A stretch of 64,000 nucleotides of DNA from Segatella copri (GCF_002224675.1 NZ_NMPZ01000009.1:62001-126000); one strand, 5' to 3'. Numbered from the stretch's first letter, positions 1-10,818 are shown. Notes: generated by a model from the sequence alone, not told the origin. A program made the numbers and translations.

Positions 1-3000
1 GAAGCAAGGAGACGGTTCTCCTCATCCCATTTGAGTTTACGCTCTGCGGTCTTCTCGTCAGCCACGCCATCCTTCTTTGTACGGCTTGTATTGACATAAA
101 TGAGGTTTCCGTTGTCATCATACTCGTAGGCATGACTATTGTTCACATTCTCGCTCTCCGAAGGCGTCTCCTCTGTGCGGTAGTTAACATCCTTTACATT
201 GGCGAGTTGGAACCTCTTGCCTGTCTCTGTTCCATAGGTGTATGACAAATCATAACCTGCATTCAATGTTCCATTGAACTGCACATTGTTCTGTGTAAGG
301 ATTTGACGCTTCGATGTGATACGGTGCATATTGTCGTAACCCATCGCAAGAGTGTAGCTTGCGGTCTTGTTGTCAGCACCAGTATAAGTGCCAGTTGCGC
401 TGACAAGACGATAGAGCGCATCGTATGTATAGGCATGAGCCATCTGTCCGCCAGCCTTGCCACTCTGTGGAACTGACGCACCGTTTACCACACTGAGCAC
501 ATTGCTTACCGCATCATAAGTGTAAGCGTTATCCATAATGGTGTTGCCACCACTGTTCACGGTGAGGTTCTGCAATCTGCGACGCTGTGGGTCGTAGGTG
601 TAGAAGGTCTCAGCACCGTTGCAATATTTCAAGTATGTGCGCTGCTCGAACTTGTCATAGCCAATCTTGCTCACATAGTCGTAGCCGTATGACTTGTAGC
701 CATGAACCTTTTCAAGCTGACCACCGAGATTGTAAGAATATGTTATTTTCTCCTCATCAGGATAAATCATCTCCAACAGACGGTTGTGGCTGTCATAAGT
801 CCATTGCGTCACGTAGGTTGCTATCGCCTGGTTAGGCACAATCAGCGTGCGGCGGGTCTTGGTGACTTCGCCCATCTTGCCATAGAAGTATTCAATGGCA
901 CCTGTTCCGTCCTCGCGGAGCATCAAGCGACCGATACGGTTCTGAGAGGCATTGCGACCACCGTAGTAATACTTCACGTTGTTCTCCGGATGATCTGGGT
1001 AGTTGATACCCGTCAGACGCTGATAGTCGTAATCGTAGGTGATGAACTTGCCTTCCTTTGCAAGGTTGGCAGTCTGCTTGGTCAGCACATTGCCGAGCGC
1101 ATCGTATGTGAAGCTGGTGATGCCGCTTGCAGGATGGTTCACCTCAGTACGGCGGTCGCCCATGTCGTAAGTGGAGGTCGTTACATTGCCCTCCGTGTCG
1201 GTGACACGAACAAGGCGCTGTATGCCGTCATACTCAAACAAGGTGGTAATCTCACCGTCAGGACCGCTCTTCTGGATGGTCTTCAAGGTCTTGCCACTGC
1301 CATTGGTATGGGTAGCCTGTACATTATGAAGCGCATCCGTTACGGTTGTAACGAGAGTATGACTACTATTGTCAACTGTATATGCCGTAGTTGTCGTAGA
1401 GTTGTCCGGCAATGTCACTGAGGTAGCACGGTCGAGCACGTCATAAACAGTAACCGTTGGAGAAACATTGTCAAATGACTTGCTGAATGTGGACTTCGAT
1501 CCGGTTCCTTCCGTTGTAGGATAGAAAGCCTTTGCCACACGTCCGAAAGCGTCATACACGGTTCTTCCGCTGACTATCATCACGTTCTCATCCTTGGCAG
1601 AGTTTCCCTTGGATGCACTTGTCACAACACCGTCCTTCTTCACCTGCACGGCTCTTCCGAAACCGTCAACGAATGTAACGGTCTCCAAGTCATCGTTAGG
1701 GTGCTGGATGTCGTAGTGCTTGGTCACTGCGTATGCAGGAGCGGTAATGCCACTCTCATTGAATGTAGCCAAAGGCTGATATTCAAAGGCGATGGCATAA
1801 GGTACGCCCGTAGCCAACTCATTTGGACCACGCACGCCAGTGATGCGACCGAGGTCGTCAACATCAGTCTCATAGTAGAAATTGTTGAGGTCACGATGCT
1901 CCTTGGCTATACCATAGCGATAGTCAAAATTGCCTTGCTCGCTGCGGTAGCCCCACGCATCGTCAATGCGCTCAACATACATGTTCATCTCAGGCTCATA
2001 GCGGTACTTGTACCACATACGCTGTCCCTTGCCGTTGGCAGGGAGAGTCTTCTGGATGATGTTGCCGTAAGAGTCATACTTGTAATCAGTCACTGCCTCA
2101 CCATCATTCAACTGCTGCGTAATCTGGGTGATGTGGTTGGCGTAGTTGGTATTATACTTCGCCGTCACATGGTGATAGAGTGAGCCGTCACCGCCTGTAA
2201 CAGTCACATCAACAGGAAGTCCGAAGATGTGCTTGCTTGCATTGTCGGTATATTTGATAGCAGTCGCATAATCGAACTTGCCGTTTCCGTCCTCGCCAAG
2301 ACTGCCCTTGTCGCTGTACTTGTAGGACTTCAACTCACCATGATAGCCATTGAGGTAATACTCATTCCATGCCTCGGATGTAACCACACCGTTTGCCGCT
2401 CCCTCATACTGCAAGTTTGCCGTATAGCGGAGAGGTACGAATGCAGATGCACGGTCACTCCAAAGGTTCACGTCACGCTTTGCGAATGTGTACTTGTCAC
2501 CGTCGGCAGTCATATAATAGCTGTCGTAACGGTTCTTTGTCTCCGTGTACTTGTTGCCGTTGGCATCCTCTACGGATGTGGCGGTAACATTGCCCTGCGT
2601 GTAGTAGTTGGCTACATCGTAGTTCTCAACAGCCTGTCTGTAAACAGAATTGCCTTTCTCCGTGTCAAGGTTCTTGGTGATAACCTCACCAAAACCGAGG
2701 AACTCACGTTCATGGCGGTCACGCTTGCCGTCCTTGTACTCAAAGGCGGTAGTCATGACAGGTCCATCGTCATGGATACCATCATCAACGGTAAGGGCAG
2801 ACATTACCCACTTGCCACCAGGAAGTCCGTAGGTAGGAGTGGTATGCGCATAGTCGAGTGTGAAAGTGCCGCCCAAGGAGTTGGTGACAGACTTCAACAT
2901 GTTTGTCCTGCCAATGGCAGAGCGTGTAACCTTTAACTCGCTTTCCTTCTCAGACTCAACGATGTCAAGATAGCCGTCACCGTCCACATCCTGCAAAGAA

Positions 3001-6000
3001 TATGTAGGGCGGTTGATGCTATGAGAGGTAGAAGCACCAGGATTGGTTGAAATCTTGATGCTTATGACAGGAATGTTGATGGTCAAAGTGAACGCTGCAT
3101 TTGCTGACTCTGATGTTGATGCAGATTCACTGAGCGCACTTGCACCCTTCCAACTGATAGGCTCGTCAAAGCCGTTACCAGTGTTGAGGGCAACAATGAT
3201 ACCATGGTCGCTCTTCCATACCTTGTCTGGAAGGCCATCGGAGTTGATGTCGATAAGATTGTATTCCTCCTCACTTTCAGAGGTTACGATGCCAAAGCCT
3301 GCTGAGAAACTGCCGGAGGCCTTGTTTATCGACTGCTTTGTGCTCTTATTTTGGGTAGTTCCCCAACCAAAATCTTCCCCTGCACCTGCACCAAAATTAT
3401 AGGAAAGAGACTTACCGCCTTGGATGCGGTCCAGCCCCCAGTCAACAGGCTCAGTGAAGGCATAGCCAAGGTTCAGTTTTACTTTCTTGTCTGAAAGAAT
3501 CTTGTCGGGAAGTCCATCGCCATTGATGTCAATGAAAGATTCAACTGCCTCATCCGTATTCTTTGGCGCACTGCCAGAAATGGAGAATTGAGCCAGCCAT
3601 GCAGTCTGCTGGTTCAGTATGGTTGCCTTGCCCTTGGAGATTAGATTTGTGATGCTTGACGCTGAAGCCACAGGGTTACCGCCATATCCCCATGCCTGTG
3701 AAGCATTGTCGGAGTTGCTGGAGCCGATGCCCTTATAGATTTCGCCGCTCAGTCCACCAAGAGAGTTGGTGTATTGAATCGTACCACCAGCGATGATGTC
3801 CGGGAAACCATCACCATTCATGTCCATCATGGTGACCTCTGTCTTGGCACTACCGCTCGCATCGTTGTGTGTGATACCAAGCGCACCGCCTTGCACTACC
3901 GTGCTCTTGCTGGACATCACTTGGCTTACTGCCGCAGCACCAGTACCTTGCAAATACTCACCTGCAAGTCCTGCTACCTCGGTATCGTTCTCCAACGGAT
4001 TGGAGAGAAGAACATCCTGCTCGGTCAGTCGGGCTGTGCTTGCCTCGGTTGCAGTAAGATAGATGTCCTGTCGCTGACCGACCCACTTGTCCATAGAAGT
4101 CTGGTCTGTACCCAATGGAGTGAATGCCATCGTGAGAGGGTCAACCTTGTCGTTCTCGTTTTCAGGCAATTTCAGCAATGACTCGTCAATAGGCTTTGCA
4201 TATCTGCCCTCTGCCGAGTTATAGACAAAACCTCCCCAGCCACGGTAGAGCATACCGAAGCCAAGATTGTCATTCTCTGCATAGAATCCTGCAAGCACAT
4301 TCTCTGTTACGAGACCTGCCGCATCTTTCAGAATGGAAACAGAGGCTGAAGTAACAGTTTCATTAGAGATTGCTGCCGGATAGCTGTATTCAAACCAGAT
4401 GTTCTTTCCTGCAGTAGTTGCAAATCGCAGAGTATCGGCTTTCAAGATGCCATTCTCGATATTGAAAGACTTCTTGCCGATGAGTGCATCCTCTGTCTTG
4501 GCGGTCAAAGTAACCTGTCCATTGATGGAATTGTCAGAAAGGGTAAGCACTGGCGACACAACCAGAATTGTATCAGTCGCAGTGGTCAAGTATGGCTTGC
4601 CCTCTGCCAAGGCTTTTGCGAAAGTCTTGTAATGTGCAGGAACTGCCATGGTATGCTCAACATTGGCAGAATCCTTGTAAGTTACGGACGCTTGCCAACC
4701 TATATTCTTCCAATCAACATTTGAGGTGGATGAAATCTCAAAGCTGAAATTGGTCAGTTTTTCTGTATTCTCCAGACTGATGTTGAGTGAATCGCCATTG
4801 AAAGTCTCATTAGCCTTCAGTGTACGAGCAAAGACAGTCTTCTCGATATAGTTCGGGTTGTCGTTCCCGTCACTGTCTTTCTTTTCATTGCTGCCGATGA
4901 TGCTGAGAACAACATCGTCGGTTGTTACAGGCTTGTGGAAGGCACTGCGAACTTCCACACTTGAACCATTCTCCACATTAGCGGAGGTGTTCACATCGTA
5001 GATGGCACCATCCTCAGGTTTGTACTCTGTTGAAGAAAGCCCGTTAGGCAATATATTTGACTCGCCAGCGTAAGTAATGGTAGGTGACCAATTCACCTTA
5101 TCAAATGAGCCGTTGCTTGTTTCCTCAGAGCCAGACTGGACACGGAAATAGATTCTGTCACCACGCTTGACGGCAACAGATGATACGGCTGCGCTGTATG
5201 GACTGTTGTCACCCTTGGCTATCGTCTTGTTCCAAAGTTCATTGCCTCCCTTTTGGATGGCAATTCTTACGCCGTCTGCCTTCTGATACCCGTCAGCATC
5301 ATAGTCATCTGTTGGTGCAATGAGGCTAACTTGACCAGTTACGCTGACAGTTCCGTCCTTTGGAGCCTGCCATACACGCACTATGTCCTCCATCGGTGAG
5401 TTCTTGATGGCTTCCGCCTGCTCATCCTTACTGACCTCCATGACGGAAGTGTCAACCTTGCCACCATAGATAATTGGGCTTGGCGTGTCGGCACTGCTCA
5501 ATGTAAATGTAGGCACGGCATTGCCAGATCCGTCAAACTCCAAGTGGTTGAAATAGACCTTGCCATTGGAAACGAGGTCAACAAGTCCGTCACCATTGAT
5601 GTCGCTGAAATACTGAGTGGTCTTGGTCTTAGTGGTTGACTTGTCCGTTCCGACAACGGCAGTCAGGACATCCCAACCGACAACGGCATTCGCACCGAAA
5701 GTGTTGGTAGAACTTTTGGTTGTCGAGAAGTTACTGATGCCCTTTACCTTGATAGGCTCACCATATACGACTTCTCCGTTGTCTGTCTTAATCTGTGGAC
5801 GATAATAAACAGAACCACCGGACTTGTACACCTTGTCAGGAAGTCCGTCACCGTTCAAGTCAACGAGTGCGGAAAGTCCCTTGCTCGTGTCGCTTGAATA
5901 GCTGTATGAGCCACCCATGGTATTGCTTTTCCAAGGACTTCCGTCCACGACACCCACACCTGCATAGAACGAACCGCTCACGGAAGAGCTTGCCGTTCCG

Positions 6001-7619
6001 CCAAGTGCAGTTGGCTTGTCGCTGAAACGCTTGCTGACAGCCTTTAACGGATTGATGAACCCTGCGTCAAGTCCATCATCATGGGTGTTCCATTTTTCGG
6101 AATCATCCTTGAAAGGAACATAGCCCTTGTCTGCCTGTACGTCATCATAGTAGTCGAAGTTTTGGAAGGAGACCTCCTTGCCGTTGTTGTCATACTGTCT
6201 GACACCAGTGAGCATTTCCTTGTGGAATGCACCTTCCTTATAGTCGAAGGCATAGCTGCGCAGGGTCTCGCCCTGGAAATTCACGGTCACTTTCTCCAAC
6301 AGCTTGTTGGAGGAGGCGAGGAATCCATAGCGGGCATTGTTGGTCTTTACCTGCTTTATCTTGTTGCCTTCAAAGAGTACAACGGTGTGCGGTTCCTGTC
6401 CTGCATTACCTGCGTGAACCTCCTTCAGATATGCAGCCTTGGCCTTCAAGCCGCCACGCACATCCTCATCCACGATGTCATACACATATTCTATATAGTC
6501 ACCGTGGAGTTCCTCGACACGTTTCAGCTTCCATTCGGCAATCACCTCACGGGTATTGCCCGAAGCATCGGTGACATTGCCCTTTACAACAGCTCCGTCA
6601 CCACCATAGATGTACTTGACACCCTGCTTGTCTGTAACCTCCCAATAATAGTTGGCAGGACTGTCACCCTTGCGGATGATACGGCTGAAATCACCGCCTT
6701 GGCGGGTGTAGAACTGGCGGTCAGCCTTTCTGTTCATCTTCTCGCCACGGTGTGCAACTCCCATCTGTCCGTTGTCATCCATAGTGGAGAGCATTGAACC
6801 GGACAAGAGATAAGTCTCCGTCTCTTTTGACATGTCATAACGAGGCACGCCCCACCGGGTGTCAAGCGTAATGCTTGGCACGCTGACGTTCCAACCCTCG
6901 CCAAGCCAACCGCTACCGCCCTCGCTGCTGTACTGCAAGCCGAGGCTTGGCTGCATGCCGTTTCGTGCTGGCGGCATCTCGAACGGATACTGCAAGTTGG
7001 CAGAGCCACGGTTGTTTGCGCTTGGAGGCGCAATGACATTGAGCTTCGCCGTCGGGTCTGCCGCCTTGATGTCGTTCATCATCGTCGGGGCAAATCCTTC
7101 GGTCTGCGGTGACTCCGGGGCCTGTATCACACCGTTAATCATGTCGGTGAAGTGGGTCGTCTTTGAAACGACACACTCTTCCTTCTTGTCCACACGCACA
7201 CGCTCCAACGCAACCCAATGCTTCTCGGCCGGGTCGTAGTAATAGGTACGGATGTCGTCCTCGGTATAGCCGCTTGGTATTCTCGTGCGGTCATACTTTA
7301 TCTTGACTGTCGCGCCCTCGCCTGTGAAATGGGTTCCGTGAGGGAGAAAACGGTAGCCATGTCCTCCTGCCGTGACGTTGGTCATGGCAAAGTCAAGTTC
7401 AGGAACATTCTCCTCTCCGATGGAGTTCACGGAAAGGCTTCTGTTCCGAATGAGGTCTTTCTGAAGAACGACCAGTTTGCTACCTCCTACGGAGATACTG
7501 TCAGAGACACCCTTCTTGAAGAGTTTTCTCACGGCTGTCCCGTCCTTTGCCGAAAGGGACAGTGTGGCGGCAAGCAGTAAAACCAATGCCCACGCCACCT
7601 TCTGTATATAATTCTTCAT
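1..7619 (-). CDS. Giant SpvB / FG-GAP / YD-repeat (Tc-toxin BC or RHS-like) secreted protein, C-terminus outside the window
   Basis: The reading frame is open from an ATG at 7619 to the left edge; I spot-checked the frame at six places along it. At least 2,539 codons are present. Residues 1-24 form a signal peptide. A SpvB-like domain starts near residue 200 (plus-strand about 7015). FG-GAP/VCBS calcium-type motifs of the form DxNGDGxPD lie near residues 590, 676, 1270, 1366, 1456 and 1543. From about residue 1880 the protein consists of YD/RHS repeats such as YDALGNVLTKQT and YDNMHRITSKR. SpvB plus FG-GAP plus RHS is the arrangement of Tc toxin B and C subunits, whose shell encloses a C-terminal effector. 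The effector and any RHS core cleavage motif would lie left of position 1. The start follows an AAGGAAG ribosome site, 17 bases after the upstream gene. Identity of the family is firm; toxin function is inference. Confidence 0.88.
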   Translation of the reverse strand, partial: MKNYIQKVAWALVLLLAATLSLSAKDGTAVRKLFKKGVSDSISVGGSKLVVLQKDLIRNRSLSVNSIGEENVPELDFAMTNVTAGGHGYRFLPHGTHFTGEGATVKIKYDRTRIPSGYTEDDIRTYYYDPAEKHWVALERVRVDKKEECVVSKTTHFTDMINGVIQAPESPQTEGFAPTMMNDIKAADPTAKLNVIAPPSANNRGSANLQYPFEMPPARNGMQPSLGLQYSSEGGSGWLGEGWNVSVPSITLDTRWGVPRYDMSKETETYLLSGSMLSTMDDNGQMGVAHRGEKMNRKADRQFYTRQGGDFSRIIRKGDSPANYYWEVTDKQGVKYIYGGDGAVVKGNVTDASGNTREVIAEWKLKRVEELHGDYIEYVYDIVDEDVRGGLKAKAAYLKEVHAGNAGQEPHTVVLFEGNKIKQVKTNNARYGFLASSNKLLEKVTVNFQGETLRSYAFDYKEGAFHKEMLTGVRQYDNNGKEVSFQNFDYYDDVQADKGYVPFKDDSEKWNTHDDGLDAGFINPLKAVSKRFSDKPTALGGTASSSVSGSFYAGVGVVDGSPWKSNTMGGSYSYSSDTSKGLSALVDLNGDGLPDKVYKSGGSVYYRPQIKTDNGEVVYGEPIKVKGISNFSTTKSSTNTFGANAVVGWDVLTAVVGTDKSTTKTKTTQYFSDINGDGLVDLVSNGKVYFNHLEFDGSGNAVPTFTLSSADTPSPIIYGGKVDTSVMEVSKDEQAEAIKNSPMEDIVRVWQAPKDGTVSVTGQVSLIAPTDDYDADGYQKADGVRIAIQKGGNELWNKTIAKGDNSPYSAAVSSVAVKRGDRIYFRVQSGSEETSNGSFDKVNWSPTITYAGESNILPNGLSSTEYKPEDGAIYDVNTSANVENGSSVEVRSAFHKPVTTDDVVLSIIGSNEKKDSDGNDNPNYIEKTVFARTLKANETFNGDSLNISLENTEKLTNFSFEISSTSNVDWKNIGWQASVTYKDSANVEHTMAVPAHYKTFAKALAEGKPYLTTATDTILVVSPVLTLSDNSINGQVTLTAKTEDALIGKKSFNIENGILKADTLRFATTAGKNIWFEYSYPAAISNETVTSASVSILKDAAGLVTENVLAGFYAENDNLGFGMLYRGWGGFVYNSAEGRYAKPIDESLLKLPENENDKVDPLTMAFTPLGTDQTSMDKWVGQRQDIYLTATEASTARLTEQDVLLSNPLENDTEVAGLAGEYLQGTGAAAVSQVMSSKSTVVQGGALGITHNDASGSAKTEVTMMDMNGDGFPDIIAGGTIQYTNSLGGLSGEIYKGIGSSNSDNASQAWGYGGNPVASASSITNLISKGKATILNQQTAWLAQFSISGSAPKNTDEAVESFIDINGDGLPDKILSDKKVKLNLGYAFTEPVDWGLDRIQGGKSLSYNFGAGAGEDFGWGTTQNKSTKQSINKASGSFSAGFGIVTSESEEEYNLIDINSDGLPDKVWKSDHGIIVALNTGNGFDEPISWKGASALSESASTSESANAAFTLTINIPVISIKISTNPGASTSHSINRPTYSLQDVDGDGYLDIVESEKESELKVTRSAIGRTNMLKSVTNSLGGTFTLDYAHTTPTYGLPGGKWVMSALTVDDGIHDDGPVMTTAFEYKDGKRDRHEREFLGFGEVITKNLDTEKGNSVYRQAVENYDVANYYTQGNVTATSVEDANGNKYTETKNRYDSYYMTADGDKYTFAKRDVNLWSDRASAFVPLRYTANLQYEGAANGVVTSEAWNEYYLNGYHGELKSYKYSDKGSLGEDGNGKFDYATAIKYTDNASKHIFGLPVDVTVTGGDGSLYHHVTAKYNTNYANHITQITQQLNDGEAVTDYKYDSYGNIIQKTLPANGKGQRMWYKYRYEPEMNMYVERIDDAWGYRSEQGNFDYRYGIAKEHRDLNNFYYETDVDDLGRITGVRGPNELATGVPYAIAFEYQPLATFNESGITAPAYAVTKHYDIQHPNDDLETVTFVDGFGRAVQVKKDGVVTSASKGNSAKDENVMIVSGRTVYDAFGRVAKAFYPTTEGTGSKSTFSKSFDNVSPTVTVYDVLDRATSVTLPDNSTTTTAYTVDNSSHTLVTTVTDALHNVQATHTNGSGKTLKTIQKSGPDGEITTLFEYDGIQRLVRVTDTEGNVTTSTYDMGDRRTEVNHPASGITSFTYDALGNVLTKQTANLAKEGKFITYDYDYQRLTGINYPDHPENNVKYYYGGRNASQNRIGRLMLREDGTGAIEYFYGKMGEVTKTRRTLIVPNQAIATYVTQWTYDSHNRLLEMIYPDEEKITYSYNLGGQLEKVHGYKSYGYDYVSKIGYDKFEQRTYLKYCNGAETFYTYDPQRRRLQNLTVNSGGNTIMDNAYTYDAVSNVLSVVNGASVPQSGKAGGQMAHAYTYDALYRLVSATGTYTGADNKTASYTLAMGYDNMHRITSKRQILTQNNVQFNGTLNAGYDLSYTYGTETGKRFQLANVKDVNYRTEETPSESENVNNSHAYEYDDNGNLIYVNTSRTKKDGVADEKTAERKLKWDEENRLLA

Positions 7620-7636
7620 GCGTATCTTCCTTTAAG

Positions 7637-10606
7637 TTACTTTACTGAGATTTTCCTTGTATGCTCCCCCTTCTCGGAGATTGCCTTTACGACATACACA
7701 CCCGATGCGGGAACCTTGAAGTCGGCCTGCTTGACGCTTTCGCCTGTCATTTGGCGTGACACTACCAGTTTGCCTGATACGTCAAACACCATCAATGTGG
7801 CTGCAGCAGGCTTGTCCTGTGTGAGTTTAGCCTCGTAGATGCCTGTCGTAGAACCGTTGCCCTTGACAGTGAAATTCTCGTCTTCTCCAGAAATGAAGGT
7901 ATTGTCAGCCTGTCTGTCCGAGCTGCCCACATGGTTCTCCCTTGCCTGTGTTCCGTTAGGCATACTTGCATCACACTCGCTGCCGACATAGACGGTCATC
8001 GTTGTCGTACACTTCTTGGGTGTTTCTATCTGCACGTTGCCCCTTGTGGTGAATGAGGTTACAGGCGTACCGTTTACGGTAAGGTCTGTGATATGTGTCT
8101 CGCCCTTTCCGTACTTGATGCAGAACCGCCATGCACGAAGTGACCAGATATATTCATGATGCACGGTCTGTCCGTTCAACTTGTATGTGACCTGCATATT
8201 GCGGACTGTTACGCTAAGCACATCGCCCGGCTTGATGGTGACATATTTGGTTAGGCTTGTATATCCACCGGTTATGATATGCGCCTTGTCGCCCCGCACG
8301 TCGAAGCCATATTGGGTGATCTCGTCCGTGAGGCTTGGCTCCAAACCCACACGGTAGTTTGATTTTGTATCGTTCACCGTCCATGAGATGTCACCGGACA
8401 GATAGGTCCTGGTGTCATGTGAGTATGAGGTGTAGAGTGCGTTGCCAGTGGCATAAATCTCGTTGCCTCCACCTTGTGATACGGACAGCGCATAGGCGCC
8501 GGGGGCAAGATTCGTGATTCTATGCGTGTCACCGAAGAATGTTCCTCTGGCAATGGTTTCTCCTTTTACTTTTCCTGCAACGGTGTCAACGCTGAGCACA
8601 TAGGAATAGACTGGTGTACCGATGTTGATGCCGATGTCGATATACCCGTCATTGCGTGGAACTCCATTCTCGCAACTTGACGGCGTCGGAGTGGCATCAT
8701 AGGAAATGCCGTCATAATAGGCGAATGTGAACACATCGCTTCCGCTTCCGTCTGCATCCCATAGGATATTGCGGAATATGGTCTTGCCCCTCGTCATATC
8801 AGGCTTGGAGCATCTTATGTTACTGTTGCTGTTGATGTCGAAATCACCTTCACCGCTTGGGTCTATGAGCATGACGGTACGCTTGCGGCAATAGTCCGAG
8901 AACTCCCTGTCCGGTGTGAGGTCATAGCTCAACTCTGCCATATAACCGACATCATCTATTCCTCCTGTCCTCAAGCCTGCCATGTTCAAGGCGGACTCTG
9001 CTCCTTCCGTTCGGATAATGCCCACATTTGTGTCTGTGTCAGTTGCATCCGAAAGGGATATGGTTCTTGTCGCACTTCCTGTTCCGTCAACACGCAGATA
9101 GATGTTTTTGCCTTCCTTGCGGATGGAGATGTCCGTTCCGTCAACATCCGTGGCGATGTATGAATTTGAGACCGCTCCGTTGATGATCGGATAAACAACT
9201 CCAGCATTGGTGAACCGGAATCCATACTTGCATGTGCTGCCACCGATGCTTCCGAAGCCAACGTCAAAAGTCGGGTGACTTGTCGGACAGGTGAACTCAA
9301 AAGCACCGCCACCTCCAACAAGGGCTGGGGTCGTGGCATAAGCTCCGGAAGCGGCTTTCTCTTGGATGATATTGTCAGTAAAGCCATTCCTTGACACTTC
9401 AAGTCCTTGCGCAGTCCATCTTGCCACTGTACTGTCGGGCTTTGACGGCACGTTGGTCTTGACCATCCATGTACGTTTCATGACATGCCACAGGGAATCT
9501 GTAGGTGAGGTATATGTTGCAAGTGCCACATCATCGTCGCCCCAGAAAGTGAAGCCTCTGTCCGGCATCGGATTGCCGTTTTCACGTCCCATGACAAGCA
9601 GACGGGAAGCGGATGAAGGGTTGTATGGATTTGCGTCATGATAAGTTCCGTTCTCCTTCAAGGCCGCATACACCGGACTTTCCTCATATGATGTTGCGGA
9701 AAGCGGTTGGGAGAGACTTCCTGCCGTGTCGGTTCCAACAGCTGTGACCCTATGGTGGTAGGCTTGGTTCTCCGCCATATCCCAAGTCAGGTTTCCGTCG
9801 CTGTCAAGATACGAGCCTTTGAGGGTGATGCCGTACTTTACCGCCAGATAGCTCTCCACTTTTCTGCGCTCATCGGGTGTAAGCATCCTGCTGAAAACAA
9901 TAAGCTCAGGGGCATATCCCCGGATGGAAGCATTACCGAAGAGCGAGGTCGGGAAATCCGTACCGAAACTGCCAGAGGTGGAAGGGGTTCCGATGAATAA
10001 TGTGGTGTTGGAGTTGTCTCCCCACAATGTTGTTGAAGGATTGCTTACCTTGAAGTAGGACACAACGCGCAGAGCGCTTTCCTTAAAACCGTTCTCGGAC
10101 AAAGAATCACTTGGTTGATAAAGCAGGTCTTCACCCGATGCTGAACCATAGTCCAATGGTTCAACACCTCTACCCCTTACGGCTTTGTCCTTGCTCAGAA
10201 TGGCTCCGTCGCCCTTTCGGCCGTCAAGAGCATAGACAACCATATCCTTGCCGATGGTTGCCAGTTCCGGCGAAAAGACACCGATGACGGTAGCCTGTGA
10301 GAGGTCGCCGTGCTTGAGTTTGGCACTCAGACTACGGAATCCGTCTGCGAGCCAGAGACTCGGATTGAAATTGAAGTAATGGACTGAACTGTTCGGAAGA
10401 GTAAGTTCAGACTTGACGCCACGGCTGTCCAATAGCATCAGCCGTATGGAATCCCCAGAGAAATCCTGCCAACGGTAATAACCTTGCAGGTCTGAGTTCA
10501 ATGGCGCAGTCTTGAACCACAGTTCGCTTCCGCTGACTCCTCCGGGCGTTTGTGCGAAACTGCCGAGAGCGAAGCCTAACAGTAACAAAGAAGTAAACTT
10601 TCTCAT
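7637..10606 (-). CDS. Secreted surface protein with LamG-like/DUF8202-type region and T9SS type A sorting domain
   Basis: This 989-residue protein has an N-terminal signal peptide (residues 1-18, ending SFAQ). Around residues 170-330 is a concanavalin-like stretch followed by the pattern RKVESYLAVKYGITL and YLDSDGNLTWD, typical of the lectin-like/DUF8202 modules of Bacteroidota surface proteins. The last 60 residues (VFDVSGKLVVSR through GVYVVKAISEKGEHTRKISV) form a type IX secretion sorting domain, so the product should cross the outer membrane and be anchored or released. It is the first gene of an operon with the giant SpvB/RHS gene, with 17 bases between them. It may help display or export the downstream protein, but that is inference from position only. 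Confidence 0.82.
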   Translation of the reverse strand: MRKFTSLLLLGFALGSFAQTPGGVSGSELWFKTAPLNSDLQGYYRWQDFSGDSIRLMLLDSRGVKSELTLPNSSVHYFNFNPSLWLADGFRSLSAKLKHGDLSQATVIGVFSPELATIGKDMVVYALDGRKGDGAILSKDKAVRGRGVEPLDYGSASGEDLLYQPSDSLSENGFKESALRVVSYFKVSNPSTTLWGDNSNTTLFIGTPSTSGSFGTDFPTSLFGNASIRGYAPELIVFSRMLTPDERRKVESYLAVKYGITLKGSYLDSDGNLTWDMAENQAYHHRVTAVGTDTAGSLSQPLSATSYEESPVYAALKENGTYHDANPYNPSSASRLLVMGRENGNPMPDRGFTFWGDDDVALATYTSPTDSLWHVMKRTWMVKTNVPSKPDSTVARWTAQGLEVSRNGFTDNIIQEKAASGAYATTPALVGGGGAFEFTCPTSHPTFDVGFGSIGGSTCKYGFRFTNAGVVYPIINGAVSNSYIATDVDGTDISIRKEGKNIYLRVDGTGSATRTISLSDATDTDTNVGIIRTEGAESALNMAGLRTGGIDDVGYMAELSYDLTPDREFSDYCRKRTVMLIDPSGEGDFDINSNSNIRCSKPDMTRGKTIFRNILWDADGSGSDVFTFAYYDGISYDATPTPSSCENGVPRNDGYIDIGINIGTPVYSYVLSVDTVAGKVKGETIARGTFFGDTHRITNLAPGAYALSVSQGGGNEIYATGNALYTSYSHDTRTYLSGDISWTVNDTKSNYRVGLEPSLTDEITQYGFDVRGDKAHIITGGYTSLTKYVTIKPGDVLSVTVRNMQVTYKLNGQTVHHEYIWSLRAWRFCIKYGKGETHITDLTVNGTPVTSFTTRGNVQIETPKKCTTTMTVYVGSECDASMPNGTQARENHVGSSDRQADNTFISGEDENFTVKGNGSTTGIYEAKLTQDKPAAATLMVFDVSGKLVVSRQMTGESVKQADFKVPASGVYVVKAISEKGEHTRKISVK

Positions 10607-10790
10607 GCGCTGTCAATTTGGAGTGTTTGAAAAATATAAAAACGTATGCCTCTGCCGCGCAGGGAGAGACCAGTGAGAGAGAACGGACTGCTACTACGGA
10701 GAAGAATTGTGATATAGGCTTGCTCCGTAAAGTCCTATTGTCACGTGGCAGGCCAACAGGCTTTACCACCAAAATAATGCTGCAAATATA
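10607..10790 (-). promoter_or_regulatory. Promoter and long structured leader of the T9SS/RHS operon
   Basis: On the minus strand a Bacteroidota -7 box TATATTTG lies at 10783-10790, giving a leader of about 175 bases before the ATG at 10606. The leader contains a 7-bp inverted repeat, TACGGAG at 10695-10701 and CTCCGTA at 10723-10729, and a GC-rich segment near 10650-10670. It is far less AT-rich than ordinary intergenic DNA here. From memory, closely similar leaders, often misannotated as short proteins, occur in other Bacteroidales genomes. That recollection is unverified. Confidence 0.5.
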
Positions 10791-10818
10791 CAAAAATAAT
10801 CTTAATAAACAGATATAA

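Noticed and set aside
702..2936. Long plus-strand open frames opposite the giant RHS-like gene
   Set aside because: They lie antisense to a clear coding frame with SpvB/YD repeats and read as hydrophobic valine-rich shadows with no motif or ribosome site.
10407..10793. A 128-codon minus-strand frame covering the leader and start of the T9SS protein gene
   Set aside because: It overlaps the signal-peptide region of the real gene in another frame; a regulatory leader explains the sequence better.
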